The notes: generated by a model from the letters alone, not told the origin. DNA of 13,421 nt from an uncultured Clostridia bacterium (GCA_945950065.1 CAMFGQ010000030.1:1-13421); one strand, 5' to 3'; shown: positions 6,740 to 13,421, counted from the first letter of the stretch. Numbers and translations are program-made.

Positions 6740-8051
6740 TCCAATTCTCCAACACATCTACACCATGTTGTGCTTTTCTGATCCTTAGGCTTGCCGAGAG
6801 GAGCTCTTCAAATACCGTCATGTTTTGTGCTTCGCCATGGAGTAGTATCACTCTTTGTAGTTGGCTTGCTGTAGCTAGAAAAGCCATTAAGTCCTCGTGA
6901 TCAGCATGTCCAGAGAGACCTTTGATTTCTTTGATTTCAGCATTGACCTCAACCGGCGACTTCCCAATGAGGACTGATTTTTCGCCTTCAAGGATCCTTC
7001 TTCCTAGGGTTTCTTCACCCTGATAGCCCACAAAGAGAAGAAGGGTCGAGGCTTGGGGAAGATAACTGGCTGCATGGTGGAGGATATGACCTCCTTCCAT
7101 CATTCCTGAGGCAGAGAGGAGGACCTTTGGTTCTGTGCTTTTGTCCAGGGCATAGGACTGTTCTGTGGCGATGAAGTGTAGATTGTCTGACTGAAGATCT
7201 CGGGGGTCCATGGTGTGGAGATCAGTGTGCTCATGAAACACCTTTAGGCCTGCATGGGCAAGGGATGAATCCACATAGAAGGGGATTTTCCTAAAAAGAT
7301 CATCCTTCTTCAGGAAAGCAAGTTTACTGAGTCCAGAAATCACTTCCTCTGTTCTACCAATGGAAAAAGCAGGAAGGAGGACCGTACGCTGCTCCAGATA
7401 GGCTTGCCGAATTTCAGCATAGAGATCCTCAAGTCCTTGTTGAATGGAGGGAACATGTTTATTGGCATTGGTGGATTCCAGGAGCAGAAGCTCCACATCA
7501 TCACCAAGTGGTTCAGGATCATGATAAAAAGGACTGTTGTAGCGGCCAAGATCACCACTGAAGGCAAAGCATGTATCAGGGGTTTTTATTTTTATCCAAG
7601 AGGCACCTAGAAGATGTCCTGCATAATGAAAGGAGATCTCCAGTTTACCTTTGCGTAGAATCTCCTTGTGTGGAAGAGGTGAGAAGAGAGTCATGGTCTT
7701 CTCCACATCCTCTACGGTATAGAGGGGAGTCTCACTTTTTTCCTGAATCGACGCACTATCTGCTAGAATAAGTTGTGCTAGATCCCGTGTAGCAGGAGTG
7801 GTGTAGATGGGACCCATAAAGCCTCCCTTTACCAAAAGGGGTAAGCGACCACAGTGGTCCAGATGGGCATGACTAAGGAGTACAAAGTCGATTTCCTTTG
7901 GGTCAAATCCAAGGGGGGAGAGATTTTGGAGATCAACTTTTGTTGGTCCCTGAAAGAGACCGCAGTCCAGTAGGAACTTGGTCCCCGCTATTTCTATAAA
8001 ATGACAAGAGCCGGTAACTTGACCTGCCGCTCCATAGGATATGATTTTCAT
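6729..8051 (-). CDS. Metallo-beta-lactamase/beta-CASP RNA-processing nuclease family protein
   Basis: The 440-residue product (from ATG 8051) has the full set of CPSF-like MBL/beta-CASP motifs: HAHLDH (61-66), AGHLLGAS (144-151), FSGDLGR (164-170), LLLEST (189-194), LLPAFSIGR (225-233), LLSASGMMEGG (311-321), LSGHADHEDL (379-388) and LLHGEAQ (403-409). The zinc ligands of motifs 2-4 and the beta-CASP Asp/Glu and His residues are present, so a zinc-dependent RNA endo- or exonuclease acting in the cytoplasm is expected. It lacks the extra KH or RNase J regions, matching stand-alone bacterial family members. After EST the usual YG is NA (ESTNANK). The start at 8051 has AGGAGGAGG (8057-8065) 5 bases upstream; the longer in-frame start at 8072 overlaps a -10 box and has no ribosome site. 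First gene of the pair with the MATE transporter. Confidence 0.88.
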   Translation of the reverse strand: MKIISYGAAGQVTGSCHFIEIAGTKFLLDCGLFQGPTKVDLQNLSPLGFDPKEIDFVLLSHAHLDHCGRLPLLVKGGFMGPIYTTPATRDLAQLILADSASIQEKSETPLYTVEDVEKTMTLFSPLPHKEILRKGKLEISFHYAGHLLGASWIKIKTPDTCFAFSGDLGRYNSPFYHDPEPLGDDVELLLLESTNANKHVPSIQQGLEDLYAEIRQAYLEQRTVLLPAFSIGRTEEVISGLSKLAFLKKDDLFRKIPFYVDSSLAHAGLKVFHEHTDLHTMDPRDLQSDNLHFIATEQSYALDKSTEPKVLLSASGMMEGGHILHHAASYLPQASTLLLFVGYQGEETLGRRILEGEKSVLIGKSPVEVNAEIKEIKGLSGHADHEDLMAFLATASQLQRVILLHGEAQNMTVFEELLSASLRIRKAQHGVDVLENWNET

Positions 8052-8056
8052 GGTAA

Positions 8057-8065
8057 CCTCCTCCT
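8057..8065 (-). promoter_or_regulatory. Shine-Dalgarno fixing the beta-CASP nuclease start
   Basis: AGGAGGAGG on the (-) strand, 5 bases before ATG 8051. It decides this start over the in-frame ATG at 8072, which lies upstream of it. Confidence 0.8.
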
Positions 8066-8070
8066 GGTGC

Positions 8071-8076
8071 ATTATA
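8071..8076 (-). promoter_or_regulatory. Probable -10 box for the nuclease-MATE operon
   Basis: The (-) strand reads TATAAT, a consensus -10. Transcription would begin near 8064, giving a short leader that keeps the Shine-Dalgarno. No good -35 is visible at 16-18 bases (only CTTTTA or similar), so an activator or a weak promoter is likely. The flanking CCCC-A-GGGG (8077-8085) is an imperfect palindrome. Confidence 0.45.
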
Positions 8077-8130
8077 CCCCTGGGGGAGAAAGTTAAAAGC
8101 AGGCTTTAAGGGGCAAGATGCAGGGTAAAC

Positions 8131-8159
8131 TTGTCATAGACAGGATTATCACTTATAAT
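8131..8159 (+). promoter_or_regulatory. Sigma-A promoter for the nitroreductase-to-pirin operon
   Basis: TTGTCA (8131-8136, one mismatch to TTGACA), exactly 17 bases, then TATAAT (8154-8159, consensus). The predicted start is near 8166, giving a leader of about 13 bases that contains GGAGG (8169-8173), 5 bases before ATG 8179. Confidence 0.85.
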
Positions 8160-8178
8160 CAAAAAAACGGAGGTAGCC

Positions 8179-9069
8179 ATGAATAAGTTAGAATATCTCG
8201 AAAAAAGAAAATCAGTACGTAACTATTTGAATAAACCCCTTAGTGATGCCGACAAACGAGAGGTTCGTTCCCTCTTAGAAGCGCCACATCCCATGGGTGA
8301 TGTACCAGGATTTGAGTTGGTCTTTGTAGAAGATGGTGAACGCGCATCCATCAAGCTCGAAGGTTTTGCAGGATATAGTGGAGTGATGATTCCAGCTCCT
8401 CACTATGTAGCTGTGTTTTCAGAACCTGGCATTCTCAATGCGCGTAAGGCAGCCTATGCTGTGGAAGATGTTATCTTTCGTCTCATGACCATGGGCATTG
8501 GTACTTGCTGGATTTCTGTTAAAGATTCCTATTCAGCCAAAGTGGCCATGGGATGGGGAGATAAAAAAGAACTCTTGGCATTTGTTGCCCTAGGCTATCC
8601 AAAAGAAGACAATTATTTTAAGAGGCTCTTTGGCCAGTTGAAGCGTCCTTTAGTCAACCCACTAAAAGAAGGTTATGTGGGGCTGGACCTTGAGACAAAG
8701 GAAGATATTGCTACACGAGAAGATACCAGTAGTTTTGTTTATCTTGATCGCTGGGGTGTGACCACGGATTTTGATGAACTAGAGCGTCGTGGAATTGACC
8801 GCGTCTACTACTACTTAAAATATGCCCCTAGCTGGGGAAATCGCCAACCATGGAAATTCATTGTAGAGGGTGATGACATCATTCTGTGTATTCATAAAAA
8901 CCCTGCCATGTCAGAGATCAATCAGCATTTAGATGCTGGTATAGCCATGTACTATCTGAAACTTGCTATGCAAGAACATGGTCTCTCTGGTAATTGGAAT
9001 TTTAGACATATTGAGAAAGACTATGGTATTCCAGAGGATTACTGGATCATTGGACGTTTTAGCCTATAG
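8179..9069 (+). CDS. Nitroreductase family protein, TM1586 type
   Basis: The 296-residue product is in the size and pattern of the TM1586-like nitroreductases, in which two half-domains together build one FMN-binding fold. The N-terminal half has RKSVRNYLNKPLSD (10-23), the typical nitroreductase opening with the Arg-Ser-x-Arg phosphate contact, and AYAVEDVIFRLMTMGIGTCWIS (92-113). The C-terminal half has APSWGNRQPWKF (216-227), the classical S-x-x-N-x-QPW FMN/substrate loop, and HLDAGIAMYYLKLAMQEHG (250-268). NAD(P)H-dependent reduction of nitro, quinone or unknown electrophilic compounds is the general expectation; the true substrate is unknown. It is first in a five-gene operon with a consensus promoter and good ribosome site, and the next gene begins 13 bases after its stop. 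Confidence 0.85.
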   Translation: MNKLEYLEKRKSVRNYLNKPLSDADKREVRSLLEAPHPMGDVPGFELVFVEDGERASIKLEGFAGYSGVMIPAPHYVAVFSEPGILNARKAAYAVEDVIFRLMTMGIGTCWISVKDSYSAKVAMGWGDKKELLAFVALGYPKEDNYFKRLFGQLKRPLVNPLKEGYVGLDLETKEDIATREDTSSFVYLDRWGVTTDFDELERRGIDRVYYYLKYAPSWGNRQPWKFIVEGDDIILCIHKNPAMSEINQHLDAGIAMYYLKLAMQEHGLSGNWNFRHIEKDYGIPEDYWIIGRFSL

Positions 9070-9082
9070 ATAATGAGGTTCT

Positions 9083-10450
9083 ATGAGGAAATTACTATCG
9101 CTTGTTCTTCTGATTCTTCTTTTTCTTTCATCATGTGGGGAAGAGAAAAGCGTTGAGGCAGGAAAACTTGAGCACAAAATTCTTACTGTTGAGGATGCAG
9201 TAGAAGTAGAGATTGAAAAAGAAAGTATTCCTAGAGAGTTTGCTTTTATACAAGAAAATAAAGTACCCATGTCCGATGATGAAGGCAATCTAATACGCGA
9301 TCTTCATTTGCAAGAGCGCGTATTTGTCTATCGTAAAAAAGGAGATCAAAGCCTTATTTACGATCAGTACGGCAATCGAGGCTGGGTCAGCAAAGAGTAT
9401 TTATCCAAGCGCTTTCTCCAAGACATTGTGGATCCTCAGGAGGGTGCCTTTTATGGTAGCTATACGGTGAAAGACAAACCCTATGAGGACTATGTCAAGG
9501 TAAAGGGAATTTATATCTCTCCACTGGTCATCAATAGCCTAGACGAAGTGTTAAAGAGAGTAGAGAACAGCCCGATTAATACCTTAATCTTGGACTATCA
9601 CGATGACTATGGGCGTGTGCTCTTCCCAAGCCAGGTGGCAGAGGAAGTGGTTCCTGCTGCAAACAATCCTGTATTTCAAGATGGAAAGGCCTTAATAAAA
9701 GAATTGAAAGACAAGGGATTTCATCTCATTGCTCGGATTGTAACCTTTAAATCGCCTCTTTATGCTGCTCAGCACAAAGACCGCGCGATTCGCTATGAGG
9801 ATGGAACTTATCTTGTTTCTGATGGAGAGTATTGGAGTTCACCCTTTGATCGTCAAGTCTGGGATTATGTGTTGGCACTGTCCAATGAAGCCCTGGATTA
9901 TGGCTTTGACGAAATCCAATATGACTATGTTCGTTTTCCTGATAGTTATGATGATGATATGCTGGCACTGAATGAGAGAAACGAGGGACGTACTGAAGTC
10001 ATTCAAAAGTTTCTTATGTATATGCAGGCCAACTTAAACAAAAAAGATGTCATCATCGGCGCTGACGTCTTTGGTTGGGCTGCTATTGAATCTGGCGATG
10101 TTACCATTGGTCATCACTGGGAAGCCATCAGCAATGTCACCGATGTGATTTGTCCCATGTTCTATCCTTCACTCTATCCTTGGAATTTTGATGGAGAGAT
10201 CGAGGGTGATCCTGTGGCTCAACCCTACAAGACCTTACAGGCTTCCATTAGACGTGGTTTAGAGCGCAATGCCAATGTGAAAACAGCCGCCATTATCCGT
10301 CCTTGGATACAGGCCTATGATTATACAACAGAACAGATTTATGAGCAGATTAAAGCCCTGAGTGATGCTGGTATTGATGAGTATATGCTTTGGGATGTCA
10401 ATGGAGCTTACGACGGAAAGGGTTTACTGGATGCGAGTAAGAAAAATTAA
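9083..10450 (+). CDS. DUF4015-type putative glycoside hydrolase lipoprotein with SH3-like domain
   Basis: The 455-residue product has a lipoprotein signal (MRKLL, hydrophobic core, FLSSC lipobox with Cys18), so it should be tethered outside the membrane. Residues 50-112 resemble a bacterial SH3-like domain (NKVPMSDDEGN at 59-69, then GNRGWVSKEYL), a fold often used to hold cell-wall peptides. From about 138 a TIM-barrel-like DUF4015 putative glycosidase domain follows: VKGIYISP (140-147), LILDYHDDYG (168-177), ARIVTFKSP (217-225), DEIQYDYVRFPDSYD (276-290), IGADVFGW (325-332), VICPMFYPSLYP (355-366), RPWIQAYDY (406-414) and DEYMLWDVNGAYDG (432-445). The conserved Asp, Glu and Tyr residues look intact. 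Substrate is unproven; a wall or surface glycan fits the SH3 and lipid anchor. A GAGGT ribosome site lies 3-4 bases before the start. Its 3' end overlaps trmB by 20 bases. Confidence 0.85.
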   Translation: MRKLLSLVLLILLFLSSCGEEKSVEAGKLEHKILTVEDAVEVEIEKESIPREFAFIQENKVPMSDDEGNLIRDLHLQERVFVYRKKGDQSLIYDQYGNRGWVSKEYLSKRFLQDIVDPQEGAFYGSYTVKDKPYEDYVKVKGIYISPLVINSLDEVLKRVENSPINTLILDYHDDYGRVLFPSQVAEEVVPAANNPVFQDGKALIKELKDKGFHLIARIVTFKSPLYAAQHKDRAIRYEDGTYLVSDGEYWSSPFDRQVWDYVLALSNEALDYGFDEIQYDYVRFPDSYDDDMLALNERNEGRTEVIQKFLMYMQANLNKKDVIIGADVFGWAAIESGDVTIGHHWEAISNVTDVICPMFYPSLYPWNFDGEIEGDPVAQPYKTLQASIRRGLERNANVKTAAIIRPWIQAYDYTTEQIYEQIKALSDAGIDEYMLWDVNGAYDGKGLLDASKKN

Positions 10451-11051
10451 GAACTTAGAGCAGAAAATCAAAGCCTATGACCACCTTCTTCTAAAAAATC
10501 CTGGAACAATTGGACAACACTTTGATCAGAAGTCCCTGGAACTGGAAATCGGTTTCGGTAAAGGGGACTTTCTTCTTGAAATGGCAAGAAGACATCCAGA
10601 AAGAAACTTCCTAGGGATAGAAAGAAGCAGTGCCTTTGCACTGAAGGCCATGAGAGAGGTTGGAGACCTTGATAACATTCGCTTTATGACAGGAAATGTA
10701 CAGAATTTACTTCCTCTTATGGAAGACAATCTTTTTTCTGGGCTGTATTTAAACTTTTCAGATCCTTGGCCCAAGCCTCGTCATTACAAACGAAGACTGA
10801 CCTATCGGCAGCTTTTACTTGACTACGATCGGATCCTCAAGCCGGGCAGTCTTGTTCAGATCAAAACCGATAGCAAAACACTGTTTGCCTTTACCTTAGA
10901 AGAACTTTTTGCATTAAAGAAGCAAGCTTTTGATGTTACACTAGATCTTCATGGAGATGCTAGGTGGAAAGAGAACATCCCCACCATCTATGAAGAAAAA
11001 TTTTCAGCCCAAGGGAAGTCGATTTTGGGACTACGCTATAGGAGTGAATGA
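10431..11051 (+). CDS. trmB: tRNA (guanine-N7)-methyltransferase TrmB
   Basis: The 206-residue product methylates N7 of G46 in tRNA using S-adenosylmethionine. Motifs: LEIGFGKGDFLLEMARRHP (37-55), the SAM-binding glycine loop; FLGIE (60-64), whose Glu binds the ribose; NFSDPWPKPRHYKRRLT (108-124), the TrmB signature with the catalytic Asp111; IKTDS (144-148); and IPTIYEEKFSAQGKSI (183-198), the C-terminal T-x-YE-x-x-F-x-x-x-G signature. A longer in-frame start at 10362 is rejected: ATG 10431 gives the family's usual MR-[LV]-RK opening, has AAAGGG 8 bases upstream, and the extra 23 residues are just the shadow of the upstream gene. It overlaps the DUF4015 gene by 20 bases and lspA by 4. Confidence 0.95.
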   Translation: MRVRKIKNLEQKIKAYDHLLLKNPGTIGQHFDQKSLELEIGFGKGDFLLEMARRHPERNFLGIERSSAFALKAMREVGDLDNIRFMTGNVQNLLPLMEDNLFSGLYLNFSDPWPKPRHYKRRLTYRQLLLDYDRILKPGSLVQIKTDSKTLFAFTLEELFALKKQAFDVTLDLHGDARWKENIPTIYEEKFSAQGKSILGLRYRSE

Positions 11052-11527
11052 TGACAGGTCTTATTGTTCTGATTGTCGTGATGGATCGCATTGCAAAATT
11101 CTTAGCAGCTTTATTCTTAAAAGATCAGATGAGCTATGGGCTTTGGCCCAATGTCTTTCATTTGACCTATACAGAAAACACTGGTGCTGCCTTTAGTATT
11201 CTCTCTTCTCATACGACTCTTTTAGCTGTGTTTTCCTTTATTATGGTAGTGGGTCTGTCCTACTATCTCTATCGAAGAAAAAAAGAAGAAGCGTCCCTGC
11301 TTGAACAAATTTCCCTAGCCTTCATTATAGGTGGAGCCATTGGAAATCTCTATGACCGGGCAATCCTAGGCTATGTCATCGACTTCTTTGACTTTAGACT
11401 GATCAATTTTGCTGTCTTTAACGTAGCCGATAGCTTTATTACAGTGGGAGCCATTCTCCTTGTCCTTAGTCTTATCCTTGATGAAAAAAAGAAAAAACAC
11501 CAGCACGATACTACAACACAGAACTAA
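11048..11527 (+). CDS. lspA: Lipoprotein signal peptidase (signal peptidase II)
   Basis: The 159-residue membrane aspartyl protease removes signal peptides from prolipoproteins at the lipobox Cys. Four transmembrane helices are visible (about 3-22, 55-75, 87-103 and 124-145). Conserved signatures are DRIAKF (13-18), TENTGAAF (42-49), GGAIGNLYDR (95-104), YVIDFFDF (109-116, catalytic Asp112) and FNVADSFI (124-131, catalytic Asp128). The tail is Lys- and His-rich. Two ATG codons are adjacent (11048, 11051); the second is better spaced (6 bases) from GGAG at 11041-11044, so the true start may be 11051. The first overlaps the trmB stop in ATGA, implying coupling. Two candidate substrates are encoded nearby: the DUF4015 lipoprotein in the same operon and the deacetylase lipoprotein on the other strand. 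Confidence 0.95.
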   Translation: MMTGLIVLIVVMDRIAKFLAALFLKDQMSYGLWPNVFHLTYTENTGAAFSILSSHTTLLAVFSFIMVVGLSYYLYRRKKEEASLLEQISLAFIIGGAIGNLYDRAILGYVIDFFDFRLINFAVFNVADSFITVGAILLVLSLILDEKKKKHQHDTTTQN

Positions 11528-11547
11528 AGAAAGAGTAGGAGAAAAAA

Positions 11548-12396
11548 GTGAAAAGAAAAATTGTAGATAGAACCTCTGCTCCAGCATCAAAGGATAGCAC
11601 GGGGGTAAAACTTACGCGATTACTTGGCCACGACATGGTTCACCAGTACAATCCCTTTTTGCTTTTGGATGTGGTGGATAGTGAAAATCCAGAAGACTAT
11701 AGGGGAGGTTTTCCCCTTCATCCCCATCGAGGAATCGAAACCATCACCTACATGCTTGCCGGTGAGTGCACCTATCGAGACAACAGTGGTCTAGAAGGTG
11801 TCATCCCTCAAGGTGGCGTACAATGGATTACTACAGGTGCGGGCGTGCAACATGAAGGTCACTTTGTTGAGAACGACCAAATGCACTACATTCAGTTTTG
11901 GCTCAATCTACCTCGTAAAGATAAACTGACAGATCCAGTCTATCGGACTGTAGGGGAGGATAAGCTACCCATTGTTAGTTTTAGAGGTGGAAAGATCAAA
12001 GTCATCGCGGGCTCTTACGGTAAACACAGAGGTCTCAAGGGACATTTTGTACCCCTGAACTTTTATCATATCTTCCTTCGAAAGGGAGAGAAGCTTACCA
12101 TGAAGAGTAATCCTGAGGATTTGGTGATGATCTACTTGTTTCGAAGTAGTATGCTCCTAAGTGATGAAGAGGCAAAAGAGGGAGATCTTCTTCTCTTTGG
12201 AACAGGAGAAGAGATAGAGCTTGAAGCGATTCAGGGTAATGCCCAAGCACTGTACTTCAGTGCACCTCGCCTACAAGAACCTGTAGCTTGGGGAGGCCCC
12301 ATCATCATGAATACCGAGGTGGATCTTCTTCGAGCCTTTGAAGAGCTGCGAACCAATGAATTTGCAAAGAGTAAACCTAAGGTTGTAAAAAAATAA
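11548..12396 (+). CDS. Pirin family cupin protein with an altered metal site
   Basis: The 282-residue bicupin product matches pirin, a non-haem iron protein; some members have quercetinase-type activity, others are redox-sensing cofactors. The start is GTG at 11548 with AGGAG (11537-11541) 6 bases upstream. N-terminal cupin signatures are FPLHPHRGIETITYMLAGE (55-73, ligands His58 and His60), GGVQWITTGAGVQHE (89-103, His102) and FWLNLP (117-122). In characterised pirins the fourth ligand is a Glu two residues after the third His; here that position is Gly104 (His102-Glu103-Gly104-His105). The usual HRD after the first motif is YRD (Tyr76). Metal binding is therefore uncertain: Glu103 or His105 might substitute. 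The C-terminal cupin ends with the typical PVAWGGPIIMNT. It is last in the operon, 20 bases after lspA. Confidence 0.9.
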   Translation: MKRKIVDRTSAPASKDSTGVKLTRLLGHDMVHQYNPFLLLDVVDSENPEDYRGGFPLHPHRGIETITYMLAGECTYRDNSGLEGVIPQGGVQWITTGAGVQHEGHFVENDQMHYIQFWLNLPRKDKLTDPVYRTVGEDKLPIVSFRGGKIKVIAGSYGKHRGLKGHFVPLNFYHIFLRKGEKLTMKSNPEDLVMIYLFRSSMLLSDEEAKEGDLLLFGTGEEIELEAIQGNAQALYFSAPRLQEPVAWGGPIIMNTEVDLLRAFEELRTNEFAKSKPKVVKK

Positions 12397-12422
12397 GTGA
12401 TGTCCTTATTCGGGCATCACTT
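12395..12422. terminator. Convergent hairpin terminator sharing both genes' ends
   Basis: AAGTGATG (12395-12402) pairs with CATCACTT (12415-12422), extended by CC/GG and a G-U on the (+) strand. On the (-) strand the stem is followed by A then seven T (complement of 12387-12393), a strong terminator for the murC unit. On the (+) strand the following TTCTTCTATA gives only a weak U-tract. The pirin stop and the stop of the opposing 52-residue ORF both lie inside the hairpin. Confidence 0.75.
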
Positions 12423-12564
12423 CTTCTATAGAGATTCCTTCTGCTTGGAGAGGTTCTGGTCGGAACCCTTCCTCAGAAGGATTTATTTTTGAGTTGATTC
12501 CAATGAGTAAGGACCCAAAGAGGATCAAACCCAGTACATAGCTAATGAGAAATCGTTTTAACAT
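12406..12564 (-). CDS. 52-residue single-pass membrane peptide downstream of murC
   Basis: Read on the (-) strand from ATG 12564 to TAA at 12406-12408. The N-terminus is MLKRF followed by a hydrophobic helix (about 6-23, LISYVLGLILFGSLLIGI), then an acidic, proline-containing tail (NPSEEGF, EGISIEEVMPE) that would be outside the cell if the basic start stays inside. AGGAGG (12572-12577) lies 7 bases before the start and overlaps the murC stop codon, so it is very probably translated and coupled to murC. The stop sits in the loop of the terminator hairpin. I do not recognise the family. Position after murC invites a cell-wall role, but this is inference only; a secreted or anchored peptide is equally possible. 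Confidence 0.65.
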   Translation of the reverse strand: MLKRFLISYVLGLILFGSLLIGINSKINPSEEGFRPEPLQAEGISIEEVMPE

Positions 12565-12571
12565 GAGGTTT

Positions 12572-12577
12572 CCTCCT
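12572..12577 (-). promoter_or_regulatory. Shine-Dalgarno of the 52-residue ORF overlapping the murC stop
   Basis: AGGAGG on the (-) strand, 7 bases before ATG 12564. It shares two bases with the murC TAG (12576-12578), a typical layout for translational coupling. Confidence 0.7.
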
Positions 12578-13421
12578 ATTCATCAACAAAAAGAAATTCA
12601 TCAAAGATCCGATAGACATCTCCACATCCTACGCTAAAGAAGACATCGCCTTCTCTTAGTTGCTCTCGCATCTGATCTCGTAGAGCTTCAAAGGTAGGAA
12701 CATACTCTGCCTTTGGCCTTTCCATGGCCTCTACCAGCATAGTAGTATGGATGCTAGGGTCATGGGCCTCTCTTGCAGCATAGATATCCATGATCCAGAG
12801 TACATCGGCAGGCTCGAAGGAATCTAAAAAGTCATTAAAGAGAATTTTTGTACGGGAATAGGTATGAGGTTGGAAACCAACTACAATGCGTTTGTCTGGG
12901 AAGACTTCTCGTGCTGCTTCAAGCATGCGTAGAATCTCTTTAGGATGGTGAGCAAAATCATCATAGAGTAGAGCTCCATTGAGGGTACCATGAGGATCGA
13001 AACGCCTGACTGCACCACGGAATTTGTGAAGTGTCTCCAGTTCCTTTGATAGATCCTTATGATAGTGATGAACAATGGCAGTGGCAGCAAGTGCATTTTG
13101 GATGTTGTGCTTGCCAGGAACGGAAAGTTCAACAGCACCTAGGAAGTTATCCTGATAAAGAATATCAAAACTCAAATAGCCCTGATGGTCATAGTGGACA
13201 TTGGTGGCACGATAGTCTGCCTCATTGTCCACACCAAAGGTGACGATTTTTCTCTTAATGCGAGGAACAATCTCCATGGTATGCTCATCATCTGCATTGA
13301 CAAGAACAAAGCCATCCTCTTCGGTCTCATTGGCGAAGAGAACAAAAGCGTCTTTGATTTTGTCAAGAGAACCGTAGTAGTCTAGATGATCATCATCAAT
13401 GTTCAAAATGACGGAAATGGT
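12576..13421 (-). CDS. murC: UDP-N-acetylmuramate--L-alanine ligase, C-terminal part (right edge)
   Basis: The frame is open to the window edge, so about 281 C-terminal residues are seen and the N-terminus (UDP-binding part and the ATP P-loop) lies to the right. MurC adds L-alanine to UDP-MurNAc in the cytoplasmic stage of peptidoglycan synthesis. Seen are the central-domain NIDDDHLDYYGS (MurC form of the Mur ligase N-I-x-x-DH-x-D motif), then NALAA, and the C-terminal domain with GAVRRFD, YDDFAHHPKEI, FQPHTYSRT, DIYAARE and a final GCGDVYRI, where most MurC have GAGD. The first in-frame codon that might look like a start, TTG at 13406, is internal: the preceding codons continue the family motif. 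It is followed by the 52-residue ORF. Confidence 0.93.
   Translation of the reverse strand, partial: TISVILNIDDDHLDYYGSLDKIKDAFVLFANETEEDGFVLVNADDEHTMEIVPRIKRKIVTFGVDNEADYRATNVHYDHQGYLSFDILYQDNFLGAVELSVPGKHNIQNALAATAIVHHYHKDLSKELETLHKFRGAVRRFDPHGTLNGALLYDDFAHHPKEILRMLEAAREVFPDKRIVVGFQPHTYSRTKILFNDFLDSFEPADVLWIMDIYAAREAHDPSIHTTMLVEAMERPKAEYVPTFEALRDQMREQLREGDVFFSVGCGDVYRIFDEFLFVDE

Noticed and set aside
6740..6757. Upstream ATG 6757 for the MATE transporter
   Set aside because: No ribosome site before it, and the six extra residues (MCWRIG) are not typical; ATG 6739 has GGAG at a good distance.
8052..8072. Longer N-terminus (ATG 8072) for the beta-CASP nuclease
   Set aside because: This ATG overlaps a TATAAT -10 box and has no Shine-Dalgarno, whereas ATG 8051 follows AGGAGGAGG and starts directly with the family's first beta strand.
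10362..10430. Extended TrmB start at 10362
   Set aside because: The extra residues are an alternate-frame reading of the DUF4015 gene; the family opening MRVRK begins at 10431.
13404..13406. TTG start for MurC at 13406
   Set aside because: Codons upstream to the edge continue the frame and the conserved N-I-D-x-DH-x-D context, so this is an internal Leu codon of a gene cut by the window.

Overview
The window looks like chromosomal DNA from a Gram-positive, probably anaerobic Firmicute (Clostridia or a close relative). This is inferred from the strong AGGAGG-type ribosome binding sites, closely packed and overlapping genes, bacterial lipoproteins, and the gene set: class I fructose-bisphosphate aldolase, a FlaR-like P-loop protein, iron-dependent butanol-type dehydrogenase, TM1586-type nitroreductase and a DUF4015-type lipoprotein. 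I cannot name a genus. I see no tRNA, rRNA, CRISPR array, insertion sequence or phage gene, and no stretch over 300 bases without a gene.

Layout. Positions 1-330 (+) hold the end of one small membrane-protein ORF and a complete 41-residue membrane peptide, closed by a hairpin terminator at 333-366 that can serve both strands. Positions 378-3383 (-) are a four-gene operon, read right to left: FlaR-like P-loop protein, TsaA/TrmO-family protein, NodB-like polysaccharide deacetylase lipoprotein, and fda. A 65-bp divergent spacer with two operator-like palindromes separates it from a coupled (+) pair, iron-containing alcohol dehydrogenase and a membrane-anchored GDPD phosphodiesterase (3449-5406). 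Their 3' end overlaps by 23 bp the end of an opposing (-) pair, a beta-CASP metallo-beta-lactamase nuclease and a MATE transporter (5384-8051). A second divergent promoter region (8052-8178) contains a good sigma-A promoter for a five-gene (+) operon: TM1586-type nitroreductase, DUF4015 glycosidase-like lipoprotein, trmB, lspA and pirin (8179-12396). That operon meets a (-) unit made of the 3' part of murC, which runs off the right edge, and a 52-residue membrane peptide. A shared hairpin lies at 12395-12422.

How the genes relate. Several themes recur: envelope (deacetylase, GDPD, DUF4015 lipoprotein, LspA, MurC), RNA modification and turnover (TrmO-like, TrmB, beta-CASP nuclease) and central or redox metabolism (Fda, iron ADH, nitroreductase). 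LspA would process both lipoproteins encoded in the window. The operons look like ordinary housekeeping and accessory clusters. I did not find convincing evidence of a wholly new system. The items most worth a second look are three small membrane peptides, a pirin lacking one metal ligand, the palindromes at 3397-3432, and the stop codon placed in the loop of a terminator.
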